From Erinaceus europaeus (taxonomy: Eukaryota > Chordata > Mammalia > Eulipotyphla > Erinaceidae), in NCBI RefSeq assembly GCF_950295315.1, contig NC_080175.1:80632066-80696065 (forward strand): a stretch of DNA of 64,000 nucleotides, written 5' to 3'. Of the stretch, positions 1 to 11,222 are shown one piece after another. The notes beneath the pieces are model-generated. The model made no database searches. It was not told the DNA's origin and saw only the letters and a list, made by a program, of their open reading frames with translations. Made by a program: the position numbers and the translations under genes. How positions within the stretch are numbered: position 1 is the stretch's first letter; each line of letters begins with the position of its first letter.

Positions 1-451
1 CCACTCATTAAGTTTCCTCTTCTCAACCCAGGTGTCCAACAACAGATGAGTGGCTGAGCAAGTTGTGGTATATATACACAATGGAATACTACTCAGCTGT
101 AAAAAATGGTGCCTTCACCGTTTTCAGCCGATCTTGGATGGACCTTGAAAAATTTATATTAAGTGAAATAAGTCAGAAACAGAAGGATGAATATGGGATG
201 ATCTCACTCTTGGGCAGAAGTTGAAAAACATCAGAAGAGAAAACACAAGTAGAACCTGAACTGGAATTGGTGTACTGCACCAAAGTAAAAGACTCTGGGG
301 TGGGTGGATGGGGGGAGATACAGGTCCTTCAGAGTACCTAGTGATGGTTGTATTGTATATGGAAAATTGAGAATTGTTATGCATGTACAAACTATTGAAT
401 TTACTATTGAATGTAAAAAAATAATTTCCCAATAAATAAATTTTTTAAAAA
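1..451 (+). mobile_element. L1 3' end (ORF2 tail, 3' UTR, A-rich tail)
   Basis: The first ~240 bases encode the C-terminal part of L1 ORF2 around the conserved stretch EYYSAVK. A ~200-bp 3' UTR follows and ends in AATAAATAAATTTTTTAAAA. It is the same subfamily as the antisense L1 starting at 1458. The element is cut by the window edge. Confidence 0.85.
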
Positions 452-452
452 G

Positions 453-546
453 TTTCCCCCTCTGCAGGAGTAGGGTGCAGGGGGCTGGAAACCTGAACCC
501 CGGGTCCTAACATATGGTATGTGCACTCTACCAAATCGACCACAAG
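453..546 (-). mobile_element. SINE-B fragment
   Basis: Reverse-complement tRNA-like head of SINE-B: CCTGAACCCCGGGTCC, then a decayed promoter end. It abuts the L1 tail. Confidence 0.6.
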
Positions 547-664
547 GACTGATATGTAAGCAAATGTCGTCAGTGAGACTATATGTATCTTATGCTGCCA
601 TCCAGTGGTCACATTGTACCAATGCCGTGTAAAAATAGCTGCTTTAGCTCCACACACACTGCTC

Positions 665-750
665 TTCTTCTTCTTCTAGCGTTTGCCCTTCTTCCGTAGC
701 CAGTCAACAGCATCAGGTTGAGCCTGATGTAAAGTTTCGAGACCTCTCGA
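665..750 (-). mobile_element. CCHC-LINE, 5'-truncated insertion (copy 1)
   Basis: Read on the minus strand, 85 bp encode the C-terminus of a non-LTR reverse transcriptase ORF (ending DWLRKKGKR, stop) followed by a (GAA)n tail. A direct duplication of 11-12 bp (ACACACTGCTCT) flanks it at 654-665 and 751-762, so it is a true retrotransposition. The ORF end and GAA tail match 37197-37379 and 46948-46967. It is not L1: the protein differs and the tail is a trinucleotide repeat rather than poly(A). Confidence 0.75.
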
Positions 751-762
751 ACACACTGCTCT

Positions 763-1442
763 AAAGCACAGTGTCAGCTCATATCTGATATTTCTCTAGA
801 GAATGAAGTGGGAGAAAAAAGGGAAGTGGAAAGGAAAACTACTCTACAGGGGCTCTGGATATTTGAAGAAAAGAAAGAGAAAAACTCCATAGCTGAGTGA
901 GAGCAAGGTTTATAATAGGGATATAATATGCCCACTAGTAACTGATCTTGACAAGGTCAAGTTATATTACAGTATTTCCAATGTGCCAAAGTAATACAAA
1001 AGCAAATGAACTGTGCACTCAACCTCTCCATTCTGTTTCCTCACATATAAGAGAGGGAGAGGAGTAACTTTTTAAATCTTTTTAACTGGGGAGTTAATGG
1101 TTTGCAGTGCAGTTGCTGACACATAGGTATAATTTCTAATCATCCTGTGAAAGTTCTCGGCAGGGTGTGGAAAGGAATATCCGCAGACTCACTTCTCTTT
1201 CTCCAATCAGCTAGAAAAAGCTACAAAAATCAACTGAAAAATCAATAAAGACATGACCAGGACTTCTTCAGAAACTCACCAACCCACAGGTGAGTACAGA
1301 TATATATGGTTCCTGGACAGAAAAGGGGAGAGGGAGAGAGTCCCAGGACTAAACAGCCGTTCTCAGGGACGGCTGGTGCCAAATTGCAGAGTAGCAGCTG
1401 AAGTGTACTATTTCTGGGTCCCACTGTTAAAAAATAAATAAG
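763..1442. other. No gene; mostly unassigned sequence
   Basis: I see no exon here. Bases ~1075-1140 (ACTGGGGAGTTAATGG...) resemble the extreme 3' end of an L1 in minus orientation. The rest is unassigned. Confidence 0.4.
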
Positions 1443-1788
1443 TAAACAACCTAATTTTTAAAAAATTTATTTCATATTGGGAATTAATGTTTTACATTCA
1501 ACAGTAAATACAATAGTTTGTACATGCATAACATTCCCCAGTTTCCCATTTAACAATACAACCCCCACTATGTCATTTATCATCCTTCATGGACCTGTAT
1601 TCTCCCCACCCACCTACCCCAGAGTCTTTTACTTTGGTGCAATACACCAATTCCATTTCAGGTTCTACTTGTGTTTTCTTTTCTGATCTTGTTTTTCAAC
1701 TTCTGCCTGAGAGTGAGATCATCCCATATTCATCCTTCTATTTCTGACTTATTTCACTCAACATGATTTTTTCAAGGTCCATCCAAGA

Positions 1789-4700
1789 TCACCTGAAAAC
1801 GGTGAAGTCACCATTTTTTTTTACAGCTGAGTAGTATTCCATTGTGTATATATACCACAACTTGCTCAGCCACTCATCCGTTGTTGGACACCTGGGTTGC
1901 TTCCAGGTTTTGGTTATTATAAATTGTGCTGCCAAGAACATATGTGTACACAGATCTTTTTGGATGGATGTGTTGGGTTCCTTAGGATATATCCCCAGGA
2001 GAGGAATTGCAGGGTCATAGGGTAGGTCCATTTCTAGCTTTCTGAGAGTTCTCCAGACTGTTCTCCACAGAGGTTGGACCAATTGACATTCCCACCAGCA
2101 GTGCAGGAGGGTTCCTTTGACCCCACACCCTTTCCAGCATTTGCTGCTGTTACCTTTTCTGATGTATGACATTATCACAGGAGTGAAGTGATATCTCATT
2201 ATTGTCTTTATTTGCATTTCTCTGACAATCAGAGACTTAGAGCATTTTTTCATGTGTTTCTCGGCCTTTTGGATCTCTTCTGTGGTGAATATTCTGTCCA
2301 TGTCCTCCCCCCAGTTTTGGATGGGGTTATTTGTTGTCTTGTTGTTGAGTCTGGCAAGCTCTTTATATATGTTAGTTATTAAACTCTTATCTGATGTATG
2401 GCATGTAAAGATCTTCTCCCATTCTGTGAGGGGTCTCTTGGTTTCGGTAGTGGTTTCTTTTGCTGTGAAGAAGCTTTTTAATTTGATGTAGTCCCATAGG
2501 TTTATACTTGCCTTAGTCTTCTTTGTAATTGGTTTCGTTTCATTGATAATGTCTTTAAAATTTATGCAGAAAAGAGTTCTGCCAATATTTTCCTCTAAGT
2601 ATTTGATAGTTTGTGGTCTAACATGCAAGTCCTTGATTCACTTGGAGTTTACTTTTGTATTTGGTGAAATACAGTGGTTCAGTTTGATTCTTCTGCAAGT
2701 TTCAATCCATTGTTTCCAACACCATTTGTTGAAGAGACTCTGCTTTCCCCATGTAATAATCTGGGCCCCTTTGTAAAAGATTAGATGTCCATAGGTGTGG
2801 GGGCTCATTTCTGGGCTCTCATTCTATTCTACTGGTCAGTGTGTCTGTTCATGTTCCAGTACCAAGCAGTTTTGATGACAATAGCCCTATAATACAGTTT
2901 GAGATCTGGGAGTGTGATGCCTCCAGTTCTGTTCTTTTTTCTCAAGATTGTTTTGGCAATTCTAGGTCTTTTCTGGTTCCAGATAAACATTTGTAGCATT
3001 TTTTCTATTCTCCTAAAAAATGTGCTTGGAATCTTGATGGGGATAGCATTAAATTTGTAGATGGCTCTGGGTAATATATTCATTTTGATGATGTTAATTC
3101 TTCCAACCCATGAACATGGAATATCTTTCCACTTCTTTGTGTCTTTTTCAATTTCTTTGAGTAGTGACTCATAATTTTCAGTATACTAGTCTTTCACTTC
3201 TTTGGTTAGATTTACTCCTAGATATTTTACTGTTTTTGTTGCTATAGTAAAAGGAATTGATTTCTGGATTTCAATTTCTTCTAACTTAGTGTTTGCATAG
3301 AGGAATGCCACTGACTTTTGAATGTTAATTTTGTAGCCTGACACCTTACTGTATTGCCTGATGATTTCCAAAAGCTTCTTGCTGGATTCTTTAGGTTTTT
3401 CCATGTATACTATCATGTCATCTGCAAATAAGGAGAGTTTGACTTCTTCTCTTCCAATCTGTATGCCTTTAATTCCTTGCTCCTGCCTGATTGCTATGGC
3501 AAGAACTTCCAACACTATGTTGAATAGCAATGGTGATAGTGGGCAGCCCTGTCTAGTACCTGATCTGAGGGGAAATGCTTCCAGTTTTTCACCATTGAGT
3601 ATGATGTTGGCTGTAGGTTTGCTATATATAGACTCCACTATCTTGAGGAATTTCCCATCTATTCCCATTTTTTGTAGTGTTTTGATCATAAAGGGATGTT
3701 GTATTTTGTCAAAGGCTTTCTCTGCATCTATTGATATGACCATGTGGTTTTTGGTCTTGCTTTTGTTGATGTGGTGGATCACATTGATTGATTTATGTAT
3801 ATTAAACCAACCTTGCATGCCTGGGATAAACCCCACTTGCTCATGAGGAACAATCTTTTTGATATACTGCTGTATCCGGTTGGCTAGAATTTTGTTCAAT
3901 ATTTTCACATCTATGTTCATCAGAGATATTGGTCTGTAGTTTTCTATTTTGGTTGTGTCCCTGTCTGCTTTTGATATCAGGGTGATGTTGGCTTCATAGA
4001 AGCTGGCAGGGAGTATTCCAGTGTCTTCAATCTTCTGGAAGACTTTTAAAAGTAGAGGTATTAGTTCTTCTTTGAAGGTTTTGTAGAATTCATTTGTAAA
4101 ACCGTCTGGTACAGGACTTTTATTTTGAGGGAGATTTTTGATAACTGTTTCAATTTCATTAGCTGTGATGGGCCTGTTCATGTTATCCACTTCCTCTTTA
4201 CTTAGTTTTGGAAGTTGGTAGGTATCTAGGAAATCATCCATTTCTTCCAGGTTCTCTAGCTTGGTGGCATATAGTTGTTCATAGAAGCCTCGCATGATAT
4301 GTTGAATTTCTGCGGTGTCTGTTGTGATATCTCCTCTTTCATTTACTATATGATTTATTTGGGTCTTCTCCCTTTTTTGTTTTGTGAGTCTGGCTAAAGG
4401 TTTGTCGATTTTTGTTTACTCTTTCGAAGAACCAACATTTACTTTCGTTGATCTTTTGTATGGTTTTCCTATTCTCAATGTTATTTATTTCTGCCCTAAC
4501 TTTAGTGATTTCTGACCTTCTCGTTGCTTTAGAGTTCCTTTGTTGTTCTTCTTCTAGGTCTTTAAGATGTACAGTCAGGCTGTTTATTTGTGCTTTTTCT
4601 TGTTTCCTAATGTATGCTTGTATAGCTATGAACTTCCCTCTTAGGACTGCTTTAGCTGTGTCCCAAATATTTTGATAGCTTGTGTCTTCATTTTCATTGA

Positions 4701-5523
4701 ACTCCCGAAACATTTTGATTTCTTCCTTGATTTCCTCTTTGACCCAGAAGTTGTTAAGAAGTGTACTGTTGAGCTTCCACATTTTGGGACTGTTACTAAT
4801 CTTTTGTTGATTGTTAAGTGTTAGTTTAATTCCACTGTGGTCTGAGAAGACGCTTGGGATGATTTCAATGCTCTTGAATTTGCTGATGCTGTCTTTATGG
4901 CCTAACATATGGTCTATGCTTGAGAATGACCCATGTAGATTTGAGTAAAATGTGTATTCCAGTTTCTTGGGATGAATGACTCTGAAAATGTCCAATAATT
5001 CTAGTTCATCTATCTCTTCATTTAGCTCCCTTATGTCTTTATTGATTTTCTGCCTGGATGATCTGTCAAGTTGAGAGAGTGGGGTGTTGAAGTCCCCTAC
5101 TATGATTGTGTTACTGTTAATATATTGCTGTAGTTCTTTGAGTAGATGTTTGATGTATTTAGATGGCTTCTCATTGGGTGCATAAATGTTAATAAGTGTT
5201 AAGTCCTCTTGATTGACTGATCCTCTGAACATTAAGTAGTGTCCATTCCTATCTTTTTAAATCTTATCTATTTTAAAGTTTATCATGTCAGATATGAGAA
5301 TAGCTGTTCCTGCCCTTTTTTGTGGGCCATTGGCTTCTATTATAGTTTTCCATCCTTTCACTTTAAGTCTGTGTTTGTCTTGTTGAGTTAGGTGGGTTTC
5401 CTGTAGACAGCATATTGTTGGGTTGTATTTTCTGATCCATCTTCCTACTCTGTGTCTTTTAATAGGTGAATTCAGGCCATTGACATTTATTGATATCAAA
5501 GATTGAAGATATTTTAATGCCAT
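1789..5523 (-). pseudogene. L1 ORF2 (endonuclease-reverse transcriptase), broken
   Basis: ORF2p nicks target DNA and reverse-transcribes L1 RNA at the nick. The protein starts MALKYLQSLISINVNGLNSP at 5523. Apurinic-endonuclease motifs are visible: [18 protein letters not shown] and SDHSGI. The reverse transcriptase follows with [17 protein letters not shown] and the catalytic LFADDM near 3430. The C-terminus holds a CCHC motif (C-x3-C-x7-H-x4-C, near 2120). Defects include an in-frame stop at ~5257, a frame change between ~4380 and 4295, a stop at ~3186, and further stops and a frame change between 2829 and 2628. It is a dead copy. Confidence 0.9.
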
Positions 5524-5579
5524 TCTTGTAGAGTTTTAGAGTGTTTTGATATATGTCCTATTTGTGGTGGTCTGACTGT

Positions 5580-6553
5580 TTATAGGAGACCTTTCAGAAC
5601 TTCTTTCAGGGCAGGCTTGGTGATGGTTGCTTCCTTCAACTGTTGCTTGTCTGAGAAGGTTTTGATGCCTCCATCTAGTCTGAATGACAGTCTAGCAGGA
5701 TATAGTATTCTTGGCTGAAAGCCTTTCTCATTGAGCACTCGATAGATATCTTGCCATTCTCTTCTGGCCTGTAGTGTTTGTATGGAGAAGTCTGTTGCTA
5801 GTCTTATGGGTTTTCCTTTGTAGGTGACTCTTTGTTTTTCTCTTGCAGCCTTGAGGATCCTTTCTTTATCCTTATTCCTTTCCATTCTAAGTATGACATG
5901 TCTTGGTGTCTTTAGGTCTGGGTTAATTCTGTTTGGGACCCTCTGGGCTTCTTGAATCTTTATGTCTTTGATGTTGTCTAGACTAGAGAAATTTTCAGCT
6001 ATTATGGCCTGGAGAATGCTTTCTTCCTCTCCTTCTCTTTCTTCCTCTGGTATGCCAATAGTGCATATATTGTTTCTTTTGAAGTCATCCCATAGGACTC
6101 TGTTGTTGTTTTCAGCATCTCTTAATCTCTTTTTGAGATCTCTTACTTCTTTTTTAGTTGTCTCTAATTCATCCTCGATCTTGCTAATTCTGTCTTAGCC
6201 TCATAGATTCTATTCTCTCTTCCCTCTACTGTTTTCTGGAGTTCATCTATTTTATTGCCTTGCTCTGATACTGTTTTAGCTTGTTCAGCTAGTTGCATTC
6301 TTAGCTCAGCGATTTCAGCTTTCAGCTCTCTAATAACCATGAGGTAATAAGTATTTTCTTCCATATTCTCTTTTGTTGTTCCTGCATTTATGATTACAAT
6401 TTTTTCAAATTCTTTACTCTCTCCTGTTATTATTTCCTTAGCTAATGTTTGGATGTTGAACTCGTTATTTTGTGCTTCACCCACTGTAGGACTTTTAGCT
6501 GGACTCTTGTCCTGGTTCGATTCTCCAATATTTTTTCTTGTTGTTTTAACCAT
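5580..6553 (-). pseudogene. L1 ORF1 (RNA-binding chaperone), frameshifted
   Basis: ORF1p is the trimeric RNA-binding protein of the L1 particle. The start MVKTTRKNIGE at 6553 lies after the 5' UTR. The N-terminal half runs to ~6164 and is rich in E, K, L and Q in a coiled-coil-like pattern. The frame is then lost near 6180 and continues in another frame through the RRM-like region. The C-terminal domain (QARREWQDIYRVLNEKGFQP, then the end ALKEVLKGLL) finishes at 5580. One frameshift is enough to break it. Confidence 0.85.
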
Positions 6554-6592
6554 TTTATATATTATGTTATGAGTTCCCTTTATCAGTACTTT

Positions 6593-7254
6593 TCAAATTA
6601 TTGATCATTATTGCCTGGATTGACTTTTGTCTAAGTCAGTTAATTAAAGGGTTCACAGTGGTAGAAGTTATTGTTTTTTTTGTTTTTTTTTTTTTAAATT
6701 AACAAAACCATAGGGTAGGAGGGGTACAACTCCACACAATTCCCACCGCCCAATCTCCATATCCCACCCCCTCCCCCGATAGCTTTCCCATTCTCTATCC
6801 CTCTGGGAGCATGGACCCAGGGTCATTGAGGGTTGCAGAAGGTAGAAGGTCTGGCTTCTGTAATTGCTTCCTCGCTGAACATGGGCGTTGACTGGTCGGT
6901 CCATACTCCCAGTCTGCCTCTCTCTTTCCCTAGTAGGATGGGTCTCTGGGGAAGCTGAGCTCCAGCACACATTGGTGGTGTCTTCAATCCAGGGAAGTCT
7001 GGCCGGCATCCTGATGACACCTGGAACCTGGTGACTGAAAAGAGAGTTAACATACAAAGCCAAAGAAATTGTTGAGCAATCATGGACCCAAAGCTTGGAA
7101 AAGTGGAGAGGAAGTATTAGGGAGGTACTCACTGCAAACTCTAGTATACTTCTGCTTTCTTACTTTGGTGCCATACTCAAATTATTGATCATTATTGCCT
7201 GGATTGACTTTTGTCTAAGTCAGTTAATTAAAGGGTTCACAGTGGTAGAAGTTA
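6593..7254. repeat. Perfect 78-bp direct repeat flanking an insertion
   Basis: Bases 6593-6670 and 7177-7254 are identical over 78 bp, starting TCAAATTATTGATC and ending GGTAGAAGTTA. The X element fills the space between. The repeat is L1 5'-UTR sequence, so it behaves as a very long target-site duplication. Confidence 0.9.
6671..7176 (-). mobile_element. L1-derived X element (3' UTR type), copy 1
   Basis: The poly(T) stretch at 6673-6695 is the A-tail of a minus-strand insertion. The sequence just inside reads, on the minus strand, GTACCCCTCCTACCCTATGG, the shared end of all X copies. It contains an open frame of ~150 codons that is also seen in other copies. I treat this as shared ancestry, not evidence for a protein. 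Confidence 0.8.
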
Positions 7255-7348
7255 ACAGTTGTTTCAATCCCTGAGTTGGAGCTCAGTGGTTTAAAAGCCT
7301 CTTTTTTTTTTTTTCTTCCCTGTAAGCTATGGGAGCCTGAGGGCTTTT

Positions 7349-9002
7349 TTTTTTTTTTTTAATTTATTTATTTTCTTTTTTATTTAAGAAAGGATTAATT
7401 AACAAAACCATAGGGTAGGAGGGGTACAACCCCACACAATTCCCACCGCCCAATCTCCATATCCCACCCCTCCCCCGATAGATTTCCCATTCTCTATCCT
7501 TCTGGGAGCATGGACCCAGGGTCATTGTGGGTTGCAGAAGGTAGAAGGTCTGGCTTCTGTAATTCCTTCCCCGCTGAACATGGGCGTTGACTGGTCGGTC
7601 CATACTCCCAGTCTGCCTCTCTCTTTCCCTAGTAGGGTGGGTCTCTGGGGAAGCTGAGCTCCAGGACACATTGGTGGGGTCTTCAATCCAGGGAAGTCTG
7701 GCCGGCATCCTGATGATACCTGGAACCTGGTGACTGAAAAGAGAGTTAACATACAAAGCCAAACAAATTGTTGAGCAATCATGGACCCAAAGCTTGGAAA
7801 AGTGGAGAGGAAGTATTAGGGAGGTACTCACTAGTGTAACTCTAGTGTACTTCTGCTTTCTTACTTTGGTGCCATACTCCAAACTCAGTCAATTTCTGCT
7901 TTGCGTTTCTACTTTTTTTTTTTTTTTTTTACATGCATAACATTCCCCAGATTCCCATTTAACAATACAACCCCCACTATTTCATTCATCATTTTTCATG
8001 GACCTGTATTCTCCCCACCCACCCACCCACCCCCGAGTCTTTTACTTTGGTGTAATACTCCAATTCCATTTCAAGTTCCACTTGTGTTTTCTTTTCTAAT
8101 CTTGTTTTTCAACTTCGGCCTGAGAGTGAGATCATCCTGTATTCATCCTTCTGTTTCTGACTTATTTCACTCAACATGATTTTTTCAAGGTCCATCCAAG
8201 ATCGGCTGAAAACGGTGAAGTCACCATTTTTTACAGCTGAGTAGTATTCCATTGTGTATATATACCACAACTTGCTCAGCCACTCATCTGTTGTTGGACA
8301 CCTGGGTTGCTTCCAGGTTTTGGCTATTACAAATTGTGCTGCCAAGAACATATGTGTACACAGATCTTTTTGGATGGCTGTTTTGGGTTCCTTAGGATAT
8401 ATCCCCAGGAGGGGAATTGCAGGGTCATAGGGTAGGTCCATTTCTAGCCTTCTGAGAGTTCTCCAAACTGTTCTCCACAGAGGTTGGACCAATTGACATT
8501 CCCACCAGCAGTGCAGGAGGGTTCCTTTGACCCCACACCCTCTCCAGCATTTGCTGCTGTTACCTTTTCTGATGTGTGACATTCTCACAGGAGTGAAGTG
8601 ATATCTCATTGTTGTCTTGATTTGCATTTCTCTGACAATCAGAGACTTGGAGCATTTTTTCATGTGTTTCTTGGCCTTTTGGATCTCTTCTGTGGTGAAT
8701 ATTCTGTCCAAGTCCTCCCCCCAGTTTTGGATGGGGTTATTTGTTGTCTTGTTGTTGAGTCTGGCAAGCTCTTTATATATGTTGGTTATTAAACTCTTAT
8801 CTGATGTATGGCATGTAAAGATCTTCTCCCATTCTGTGAGGGGTCTCTTGGTTTGGGTAGTGGTTTCTTTTGCTGTGAAGAAGCTTTTTAATTTGATGTA
8901 GTCCCAGAAACTATCAGATACTTAGAGGAAAATATTGGAAGAACTTTTTTCCGCATAAATTTTAAAGACATTTCAATGAAACGAATCCAATTACAAGGAA
9001 GA
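7349..9002 (-). mobile_element. Composite insertion: 5'-inverted L1 plus X element
   Basis: Left to right there is poly(T), an X element (to ~7905), a second poly(T) of ~18 bp (7913-7930), an L1 3' UTR and ORF2 end on the minus strand (to ~8907), and then ~95 bp of ORF2 on the PLUS strand (8908-9002, encoding [10 protein letters not shown]). The inverted piece lies just upstream of the other piece in ORF2, the signature of twin priming. CTGAGGGCTTTT at 7337-7348 and 9003-9014 flanks the whole block, suggesting one insertion event. Confidence 0.75.
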
Positions 9003-9685
9003 CTGAGGGCTTTTAAACTATCAATAGGCTTCTTAGCTTAATCACTGACTCCTGACCAAGAGATAAAGCAGGGTATGGCAGAGATAATCCAGTGGTTATG
9101 CAAAGAGACTTTCACAGCCCCTCACCTATGCCACCGAGGTATAGGTCTTCTCCTGAGTTTCCCGGTTAGATCTCTGTCCCCTGGTGTCCCTCCCTGTTGC
9201 TGCTCCAGATTCTGAGGGTAGTAGCAATGGAGACTCAGAGTTGCACTTGGTGAGTCTCTGGGGAGTCCTCTCCTCCCTTAAACTGTCCCCTTGTTGGTGG
9301 AGCAGACTGGAGGTGGTGTCTCCACTGATAAACTGCTTAACTGTTAGCAGTCACTTAATCTCTCCTTAGGCCCCTCTCTCCTCTGTCACCAGCCACATGT
9401 GTTCGTACTCACGGGTGATTTACTGGGTTCCTGTGGTCATTCTAGTCCTGTCTTGTTTCAGTCCTGGGTGGTCTCCTTTGGTATTCCTAATTGATCCGGG
9501 AGAGGAGAAGAGAGGAGAGAAAGCGATCTCCTGCTCATAGCTCCGCCTCCGGAAGTCCACTAAATAACCTAATTTACAACTGTGGCCATTCTATCAAAAG
9601 CTATCTACAATTTCAATGCACACCCTATCAAAATTCCAATAACATTTTTCAAGCAAATTGAACAACTTCTCTAAAAATTTGTATG

Positions 9686-10019
9686 AGGGGGAAGGTTGGT
9701 GGTAGCACAGCAGATTAAATGCAGATGGCGCAAAGCCTAAGGACCGGCATAAGGATCTGGGTTAGAGCCCCTGGTTCCCCACCTGTGTGGGGGGGTGTCA
9801 GTTCACAAGTGGTGAAGCAGGCCTGCAGGTGTCTGTCTCTCCTCCTCTCTGTCTTCCCCTCCTCTCTCGATTTCTCTCTGTTCTATCCAACAACAACAAC
9901 AGCTATAACAATAATAACCACAATAAGGACAATGAAATGAGAAAAATAGCCTCCAGGGGCAGTGGATTCATAGTGCTGGCACTAAGGCCCAGCAATAACC
10001 TTGGAGACAAGAAAAAAAA
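9686..10019 (+). mobile_element. SINE-A (long form)
   Basis: GGTAGCACAGCAGATTAAATG head, AACAACAACAGC tail and the CTCCAGGGGCAGTGGATTC extension ending in poly(A). TGTATGA on both sides is the target duplication within L1 ORF2. Confidence 0.85.
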
Positions 10020-10705
10020 ATGTGTATGAAACCACAAAAAGTCACAAATTGTCAAAGCACTTCTGAGAAAAAAGGAAAAATGTGGAAGTGTCACACTCCC
10101 CAACTTCAGTTTGTACCACAAAGCAATAGCAATCAAAAGAGCATGATACCAAAATAAAAATGAACACTTGGGTCAACGGAGCAGAATCAAAAGCCCAGAG
10201 CTGAGCCCACACATATACAACCACCTAATATTCGACAGCAGGACCAAAAACCATTCAGTGGCGTAAAGAAGGTCTCTTCAACAGATGGTGCTGGGAAAAC
10301 TGGACAGTCACATTTAGACAAGTGAAACTAGACTACCACTTAACACCATACACCAAGTCAAAATGGATCAAAGACCTAGATGTTAGACTAAAATCTCTAA
10401 AAACCTTTAGTAGAAAATGTTGGTGAAACTTTGTAGGACCTTCACATGTATTTGGAGAGTCAACACCATGGAAATGGAAAATTAATACAAGAGCAAATAA
10501 ATGGGGTTACATGAAACTAAAAAGCTTCTACACATCAAAAAAAAAACTACACAAGGATAACCAGGCAATTCAATAAATGGAAGAAGATATTTGCATATCA
10601 CGCATCAAAAAAGTAACTGATATCAAACATCTATACAAAATTGGTACAGATCTACAAAAGAAGCAGAAATAACCTAATATAATAATGTGCCAAAGAACTA
10701 AACAA

Positions 10706-10945
10706 GGGGGCCAGGTGGTGGCACACCTGGTTTAGTGAACATGTTACAATGCACAAGGACCTAGGTTCAAGCCCCCAGCTTTGCAAGTACTTCACCAAGC
10801 TTTGCAAGTGGTGAAGTAGTGCTGCGGTATCTCTCTGTCTTTCTCTGTCTCTCTCCCTATCTCCCCCTTCCTCAAAATTTCTGGCTGTCTCTATCCAATA
10901 AATAAATAAATAAAGATAATAAAAAATCTTAAAAAAAGAATTTTC
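10706..10945 (+). mobile_element. SINE-B
   Basis: Full-length: GGGCCAGGTGGTGGCACACC head, CTAGGTTCAAGCC B box, end CAATAAATAAATAAATAAAG. It carries a short internal duplication of CAAGCTTTGCAAGT. Confidence 0.85.
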
Positions 10946-11009
10946 TAAACAAGAGATACACATGCCCCACGTACTCATGAAGAAATTATCCACCTCATAA
11001 TTAGAGAAA

Positions 11010-11222
11010 TTTGGCACCAAGTGGTGGTATACCTGGTTGAGTGTAAACATTACAGTGTGTAAGGACCCAGGTTCAAGTCCCTGGTCCCCACCTGCAGGTG
11101 GAAAGCTTCATGAGTGGTGAGGCAGGGCTGTAGGTGTCTCTGTATTTCTTTCCCTCTCTATCTCCCCCTCTCCTCTCAATTTCTGTCTCTATACAATAAT
11201 AACTAAAAATATAAAAGAGAGA
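11010..11222 (+). mobile_element. SINE-B
   Basis: Diverged head CACCAAGTGGTGGTATACCT, intact CAGGTTCAAGTCC B box, CTCTATACAATAATAAC end. Confidence 0.8.

Larger units (their letters stand above)
1458..9560 (-). mobile_element. Nearly full-length L1 (antisense), with nested insertions
   Basis: Read on the minus strand, the order is 5' UTR (9560-6554), ORF1 (6553-5580), a 56-bp spacer, ORF2 (5523-~1789) and a ~330-bp 3' UTR ending near 1458. A target duplication flanks it: TAAACAACCTAATTT at 1443-1457 and TAAATAACCTAATTT at 9561-9575, one mismatch. Two later insertions (6671-7176 and 7349-9002) lie in the 5' UTR. Without them and their duplications the element is about 5.9 kb, the usual mammalian L1 size. 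Both ORFs are broken, so it cannot move autonomously. Confidence 0.9.
6554..9560 (-). promoter_or_regulatory. L1 5' UTR (internal promoter region), interrupted
   Basis: Minus-strand sequence from ACTTCCGGAGGCGGAGC (near 9555) to the ORF1 ATG at 6553 occupies the position of an L1 5' UTR with its internal RNA polymerase II promoter. About 760 bp is genuine 5' UTR. The rest is two nested insertions plus a duplicated 78-bp segment. Promoter activity is inferred from position only. Confidence 0.7.

Noticed and set aside
6668..7132. ~150-codon frame shared with 7364-7882, 30055-30561 and 33878-34315, which could look like a conserved gene family.
   Set aside because: All lie in copies of the same L1-derived X element; similarity is by descent of the repeat. 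No known domain, and older copies break the frame.
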